A stretch of 64,000 nt of DNA from UBA10329 sp964500205 (GTDB lineage: Bacteria; Bacteroidota; Bacteroidia; UBA10329), in the NCBI GenBank assembly GCA_964500205.1, contig CAZCNS010000004.1, positions 62,001 through 126,000 on the forward strand, in the 5' to 3' direction. The translations under genes and the position numbers were made by a program. Below the pieces are notes generated by a model. The model saw only the letters and a program-made list of their open reading frames with translations. It made no database searches and was not told where the DNA came from. Of this stretch, positions 60,371 to 64,000 are shown piece by piece (position 1 is the stretch's first letter; every line of letters starts with the position of its first letter).

Positions 60371-61531
60371 ATGTCAGTAAGAATAGACCGAGAGATGCTA
60401 GGGTCTCTCAGCAACACCGCAGCGCAGTTCAGGGCAGTGATGGTCGTGGGCCCGAGGCAATCTGGAAAGACCACCCTTGTGCGAACCACGTTTGCAGACA
60501 AGCCCTATGCATCGCTCGAGAATCCTGATGAGCGGCTGCTGGCCGAGCGCGACCCGCGTGCATTTCTCGGCCGATTCCCTGACGGGGCCGTTCTGGACGA
60601 GGTGCAGCGCGCACCGTCCATTCTCAACTATCTACAAGAGATACTCGACAACACAGAGAAGGACGGGCTTTTCATCCTTACGGGCAGCAACAATATCCTC
60701 TTGCAAGAGAATATCAGCCAGACACTTGCGGGGCGGGTGGGCGTGCTTGACCTTCTGCCCCTGAGTTTTAAGGAACTGAAACAAGCGGGCATCGACATGG
60801 GTCTTGACGAGCTGATTCTGAAAGGTGGCTACCCCGAAGTGCATGGCAAGGGCCGTGACCCCAAGGCATGGTATCCTGCCTATGTCAGAACCTATGTGGA
60901 GCGGGATGTCCGTCAGGTAAAGAACATCGAGAACACGCTGCTTTTTACCCGCTTTCTCCGTCTGTGCGCGGGCCGTGTTGGTCAGATGCTCAATGCCTCG
61001 GCCCTCAGCAACGAGTGCGGCATTGATGTCAAAACAGTCAACGCGTGGCTGTCGGTGCTTGAAAGCACTTACGTGATAAAGATGCTCACCCCGTTTCACA
61101 GGAATTTCAATAAACGCATCACCAAATCCCCCAAGCTGTATTTCGTTGATACCGGGCTGGCCTGCTCTCTGCTGGGAATACGGAGCGTCAATGAATTGGC
61201 ACTTTCGCATTTCCGAGGAGCACTGGCGGAGAATCTTGTCGTGGTCGAGGCATGGAAAAACGCTCTGAATGCAGGTCGGCACGATGCATTTCACTACTGG
61301 CGCGACAACAAAGGAGTGGAGGTGGACCTGATAGTGGACAGCGGGCAGGATTTCATGCCTATTGAAATAAAGTCTGCCAAGACCTTCTCGGAGGATTTCC
61401 TGAAGAACATCAACAAGTTTCAAGAATATGCCGGTGGTTCAGCAGGTACGTTGCTCTATGACGGCACTATGGAGTTCACCACCTCCGACAACGTACGTGT
61501 GTGCAACTGGAAAACCTTTCTGATGGATTGA
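60371..61531 (+). CDS. AAA-type ATPase with DUF4143 domain
   Basis: 386 residues. Walker A GPRQSGKTT, Walker B-like GAVLDEVQRAP and sensor FILTGSNN in the N-terminal half; GGYPEV and RTYVERDVRQVKNIENT in the middle; C-terminal DUF4143 with a nuclease-like patch, ENLVVVEAWK, HYWRDNKGVEVDLIVD and PIEIKSAKT, resembling the PD-(D/E)xK core (E, D, E-x-K). Widely duplicated in anaerobic and Bacteroidota genomes without a known role. Two related palindromes precede it. A selfish or toxin-like behaviour has been suspected for such genes on general grounds; not shown here. Confidence 0.9.
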   Translation: MSVRIDREMLGSLSNTAAQFRAVMVVGPRQSGKTTLVRTTFADKPYASLENPDERLLAERDPRAFLGRFPDGAVLDEVQRAPSILNYLQEILDNTEKDGLFILTGSNNILLQENISQTLAGRVGVLDLLPLSFKELKQAGIDMGLDELILKGGYPEVHGKGRDPKAWYPAYVRTYVERDVRQVKNIENTLLFTRFLRLCAGRVGQMLNASALSNECGIDVKTVNAWLSVLESTYVIKMLTPFHRNFNKRITKSPKLYFVDTGLACSLLGIRSVNELALSHFRGALAENLVVVEAWKNALNAGRHDAFHYWRDNKGVEVDLIVDSGQDFMPIEIKSAKTFSEDFLKNINKFQEYAGGSAGTLLYDGTMEFTTSDNVRVCNWKTFLMD

Positions 61532-61704
61532 GAGGGTGGGGTAATGCTTTTGAACCGCAATGACAACGAGTTGCATGAAACCTGACATCACTTAACAGGC
61601 AGTACATTCGCCCTGCAACAGCGCCAAAACCAGTGTAAATCTTTCATCGTACTCCTTTCGTCATATCCGCTCCGCATGTGCGGGGTTCCTAATCCGCAAC
61701 CCAG

Positions 61705-63243
61705 ATGCTTGTAAAAACCTTCGGAAGCGCAGTGTACGGGGTCGATGCCAACCTCATCACCATAGAGACCAACATCACGCTGGGCGGGGTCAACTTCTTC
61801 ATGGTGGGCCTGCCCGACAACGCGGTGAAGGAGAGCCAGCAGCGCATACAGACCGCGCTCAAGAACAACGGCCTCAAATGGCCCGGCAAGCACATCGTCA
61901 TCAACATGGCCCCTGCCGATGTGCGCAAGGAAGGCTCGGCCTACGATCTCACCTTGGCCGTGGGCATCCTCTCTGCATCGGAGCAGATCCCTGCCGATCA
62001 GGTCAGCGATTATATGATTATGGGCGAGTTGGCCCTCGATGGCAGTATGAGGCCCATCAAGGGTGCGCTTCCTATAGCTATCCTTGCCCGCGAGAAAGGT
62101 CTGAAGGGCTTTATCCTGCCCAGTGCCAATGCCCGCGAGGCTGCCATTGTAGATGGCATAGAGGTTTATGGCGTAGACAACATCACGCAGGTCATCGACT
62201 TCTTCAAGGGCGACAGACCTCTGGAACCCACCGTGGTCAATACCCGTGAGGAGTTTTTCAAGCATCTCTACCAGAGCGATGTCGATTTCAGCGATGTGAA
62301 AGGGCAGGAGAACATCAAGCGGGCAATGGAGATAGCCGCTGCGGGTGGGCACAACATCCTGCTCATCGGCCCACCAGGCGCGGGCAAGACCATGCTGGCC
62401 AAAAGGTTGCCCACTGTGCTGCCACCCCTTTCGCTGCGTGAAGCTTTGGAGACCACCAAGATCCATTCTGTGGTCGGAAACCTCGGCCGCGAGTCTGCCC
62501 TCATCTCGCAGCGGCCGTTCCGCTCACCGCACCACACCATCTCTGACGTGGCCCTGGTGGGCGGAGGGCAGATCCCGCAACCGGGCGAGATCTCATTGGC
62601 ACACAACGGGGTGCTTTTTCTCGATGAACTGCCCGAGTTCAGCCGAGGGGTGCTGGAGGTGATGCGTCAGCCCTTGGAAGACCGTAGGGTCACCATCAGC
62701 CGTGCGCGGCTCTCGGTGGAATACCCCAGTAGCTTCATGCTGGTGGCGAGCATGAACCCGTGCCCCTGCGGCTATTACAACCACCCCGACAAGGACTGCG
62801 TGTGCGCCCCGGGCGTGGTGCAGAAATACCTGAACAAGATCAGCGGGCCGCTGCTCGACCGCATCGACATGCACGTGGAGGTGACGCCCGTGCCCATCAA
62901 CGAGCTGGCCGATGCCCACAACAGCGAGAAGAGCGAGGAGGTGCGCAAGCGCGTGATCAGTGCACGGGAGGCGCAGACCGAGCGGTTCAAGGGCACCGAC
63001 ATCCACTGCAATGCGCAGATGGGCGCCAAGACCCTGCGCGAGGTGTGTGCATTGGACGATGCGGGCCGTGCCATGCTCAAGAAGGCCACTGACCGCCTCG
63101 GACTCAGTGCCCGTGCCTTCGACCGCATCCTCAAGGTGTCGCGCACCATTGCCGATCTCGATGGCAGCGACCGCATCCTGCCCAACCACCTCGCAGAGGC
63201 GATACAGTACAGGAGCTTGGACAGGGCGAACTGGGCGGGGTGA
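61705..63243 (+). CDS. ComM/YifB-family Mg-chelatase-like AAA ATPase
   Basis: 512 residues, full length. Features: N-terminal ChlI-like part (SAVYGVDANLITIETNI, GLPDNAVKESQQRI), Walker A GPPGAGKTM, FRSPHHTISDVALVGGG, Walker B LFLDELPEF and a C-terminal lid domain with MNPCPCGYY and the Cys-rich DCVCAPG. ComM is a helicase that extends branch migration during natural transformation. No other competence gene is in the window. Confidence 0.95.
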   Translation: MLVKTFGSAVYGVDANLITIETNITLGGVNFFMVGLPDNAVKESQQRIQTALKNNGLKWPGKHIVINMAPADVRKEGSAYDLTLAVGILSASEQIPADQVSDYMIMGELALDGSMRPIKGALPIAILAREKGLKGFILPSANAREAAIVDGIEVYGVDNITQVIDFFKGDRPLEPTVVNTREEFFKHLYQSDVDFSDVKGQENIKRAMEIAAAGGHNILLIGPPGAGKTMLAKRLPTVLPPLSLREALETTKIHSVVGNLGRESALISQRPFRSPHHTISDVALVGGGQIPQPGEISLAHNGVLFLDELPEFSRGVLEVMRQPLEDRRVTISRARLSVEYPSSFMLVASMNPCPCGYYNHPDKDCVCAPGVVQKYLNKISGPLLDRIDMHVEVTPVPINELADAHNSEKSEEVRKRVISAREAQTERFKGTDIHCNAQMGAKTLREVCALDDAGRAMLKKATDRLGLSARAFDRILKVSRTIADLDGSDRILPNHLAEAIQYRSLDRANWAG

Positions 63244-63264
63244 GAAGCCAACAAATGGCTCAGT

Positions 63265-63690
63265 TCATTTGAACATGTCCTCAAATTCTGCTTTGGTCAG
63301 AATATTCAGTCGTTTGAACTTTTCTTCGAGACGGGCTTTCTCCTGAAGAATGTGTCTGTCCCCACTTGTTATAAAGCCGCTGTTGGTCTGGAGGGCAAGG
63401 GCGACCACATAATCATCGTCCCTATCGGCAGGGATATACCTTTTGATGGGCGGCTTGAGTGCGAACGGGATGGTGTTGTCTCGGATGAAGCGCAGTGCAT
63501 AGCTCCTATTCACACCGTACTTCTCAAGGTGCGGATAAGCGAGCACCCTGCGAATTTCGGTCAGCAGTTCCTCACAGCAGAAAATTGCAATTCGATGTTC
63601 GGCAATGATCTGCAACAGGGTCTCTTCCTGCCTTCCGATGAGGTAACTAACCCATACGTTTGCATCCAACACGAACCTGTCCTTACGCAT
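63265..63690 (-). CDS. PIN-domain ribonuclease toxin
   Basis: About 141 residues with the first catalytic Asp in VLDANVWVSYL, a central Glu in EELLTEIRRVL and the last Asp pair in PADRDDDYVVALAL, then TSGDRHI. This is the PIN group of putative toxins. The frame extends to 63723, but the ATG at 63690 overlaps the antitoxin stop by 8 bp. The expected activity is Mg-dependent RNA cleavage. Confidence 0.85.
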   Translation of the reverse strand: MRKDRFVLDANVWVSYLIGRQEETLLQIIAEHRIAIFCCEELLTEIRRVLAYPHLEKYGVNRSYALRFIRDNTIPFALKPPIKRYIPADRDDDYVVALALQTNSGFITSGDRHILQEKARLEEKFKRLNILTKAEFEDMFK

Positions 63691-63901
63691 CCGCTTGGCG
63701 CGACAGGTGTTTGATACGGTCAATCTCTTCCAATGAAGGCGCGCTCAGACCTTTGGGCATAGCTGTTCTGTCAGGGATGCCATCACTCAGGAGCTTCCTC
63801 GCACGGAGGCTTATAAGCAGGGCCTGCTGCTGCTCATTGCTCATGGCTTTCAGTTCAACCATCAGCTCCTTGAGCATCATATCAGTATCAGAGGTGGGCA
63901 T
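63683..63901 (-). CDS. Antitoxin of the PIN-domain toxin
   Basis: 72 residues, starting MPTSDTDMMLKELMVELKAMS. Helical N-terminal half and a C-terminal part with KGLSAPSLEEIDRI that would cover the toxin. Ends 8 bp inside the toxin gene. An exact -7 element lies 19 bases upstream. Confidence 0.75.
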   Translation of the reverse strand: MPTSDTDMMLKELMVELKAMSNEQQQALLISLRARKLLSDGIPDRTAMPKGLSAPSLEEIDRIKHLSRQADA

Positions 63902-63919
63902 ATCCAGTCAGTTGTCAAG

Positions 63920-63927
63920 CAAAATTA
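63920..63927 (-). promoter_or_regulatory. Candidate -7 element TAATTTTG for the PIN toxin-antitoxin operon
   Basis: Exact TAnnTTTG match on the minus strand 19 bases before the antitoxin ATG. A TTG lies about 15 bases further up, shorter than the usual spacing. Confidence 0.5.
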
Positions 63928-64000
63928 CACAGATTCGTTCTTCAACATCAGACACTGCTGTCCAGGGCAGGCGAACTGGGTGGGGTGATGTGTACGGAGC

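Noticed and set aside
61673..61684. CCGCATGTGCGG before the ComM gene as an operator
   Set aside because: Only four to five pairs with a very short loop and no second copy; likely chance.
1..64000. tRNA, rRNA, riboswitch or insertion sequence
   Set aside because: Gaps between genes are few and short; none held a cloverleaf, an rRNA motif or a transposase. A covariance scan could not be run, so small RNAs may be missed.

Overview
The window comes from a member of the Bacteroidota, most likely Flavobacteriales-like, of moderately high G+C. The evidence is several proteins ending in type IX secretion sorting domains (Por_Secre_tail type), SBBP, GEVED and lamin-tail cargo proteins, weak Shine-Dalgarno sequences, and nine start-proximal matches to the Bacteroidota -7 promoter element TAnnTTTG. 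No rRNA, tRNA, insertion sequence or CRISPR array was seen.

Region 1 (1-24.5 kb) looks like one large specialised-metabolite or glycolipid cluster. A minus-strand operon runs from about 17.46 kb off the left edge. It holds a Tat-signal short-chain dehydrogenase, a Wzt-type ABC ATPase, an unrecognised protein, six different phytanoyl-CoA-dioxygenase-like (PhyH) oxygenases in tandem, a second SDR, a cytochrome P450 fused to a C-terminal domain with the class II terpene cyclase signature DxDDTA, a lipase-maturation-factor-like membrane protein, a UbiA prenyltransferase fused to a GT4 glycosyltransferase, a GDP-mannose 3,5-epimerase-like enzyme and an SGNH hydrolase cut by the window edge. To its right are a second UbiA enzyme, a methyltransferase coupled to a B12-type radical SAM enzyme, a polytopic membrane protein, the matching Wzm-type permease and a second methyltransferase. 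Together this suggests a cyclised or prenylated lipid that is heavily oxidised, methylated, glycosylated and exported. No PKS or NRPS is present. I do not recognise it as a described pathway.

Region 2 (24.5-31 kb) carries a secreted SBBP-repeat protein, a lipoprotein, a persulfide-detoxification operon (MBL-rhodanese protein plus two YeeE/YedE half-transporters) behind a candidate palindromic operator, and an RluA-type pseudouridine synthase.

Region 3 (30.7-37.1 kb) is a plus-strand envelope operon: two GT2 glycosyltransferases and three polytopic membrane proteins, two of which are tandem paralogues.

Region 4 (37.1-50.1 kb) has an SLC13 transporter, a CocE/NonD hydrolase, a small membrane protein, an ECF sigma factor coupled to a TM-plus-beta-barrel protein, asd, a lamin-tail exoprotein and an M43 metalloprotease.

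Region 5 (50.2-64 kb) is mixed: an HNH nuclease with two small unknown partners, a 42-bp minisatellite, a carboxypeptidase-regulatory-like protein, an esterase, two toxin-antitoxin pairs, a Tat-signal GH1 glycosidase, a secreted EEP-family nuclease/phosphatase, a second M43 protease, a DUF4143 ATPase behind two related palindromes, and a ComM/YifB ATPase. Heptamer-period repeats and small hairpins recur at gene ends.
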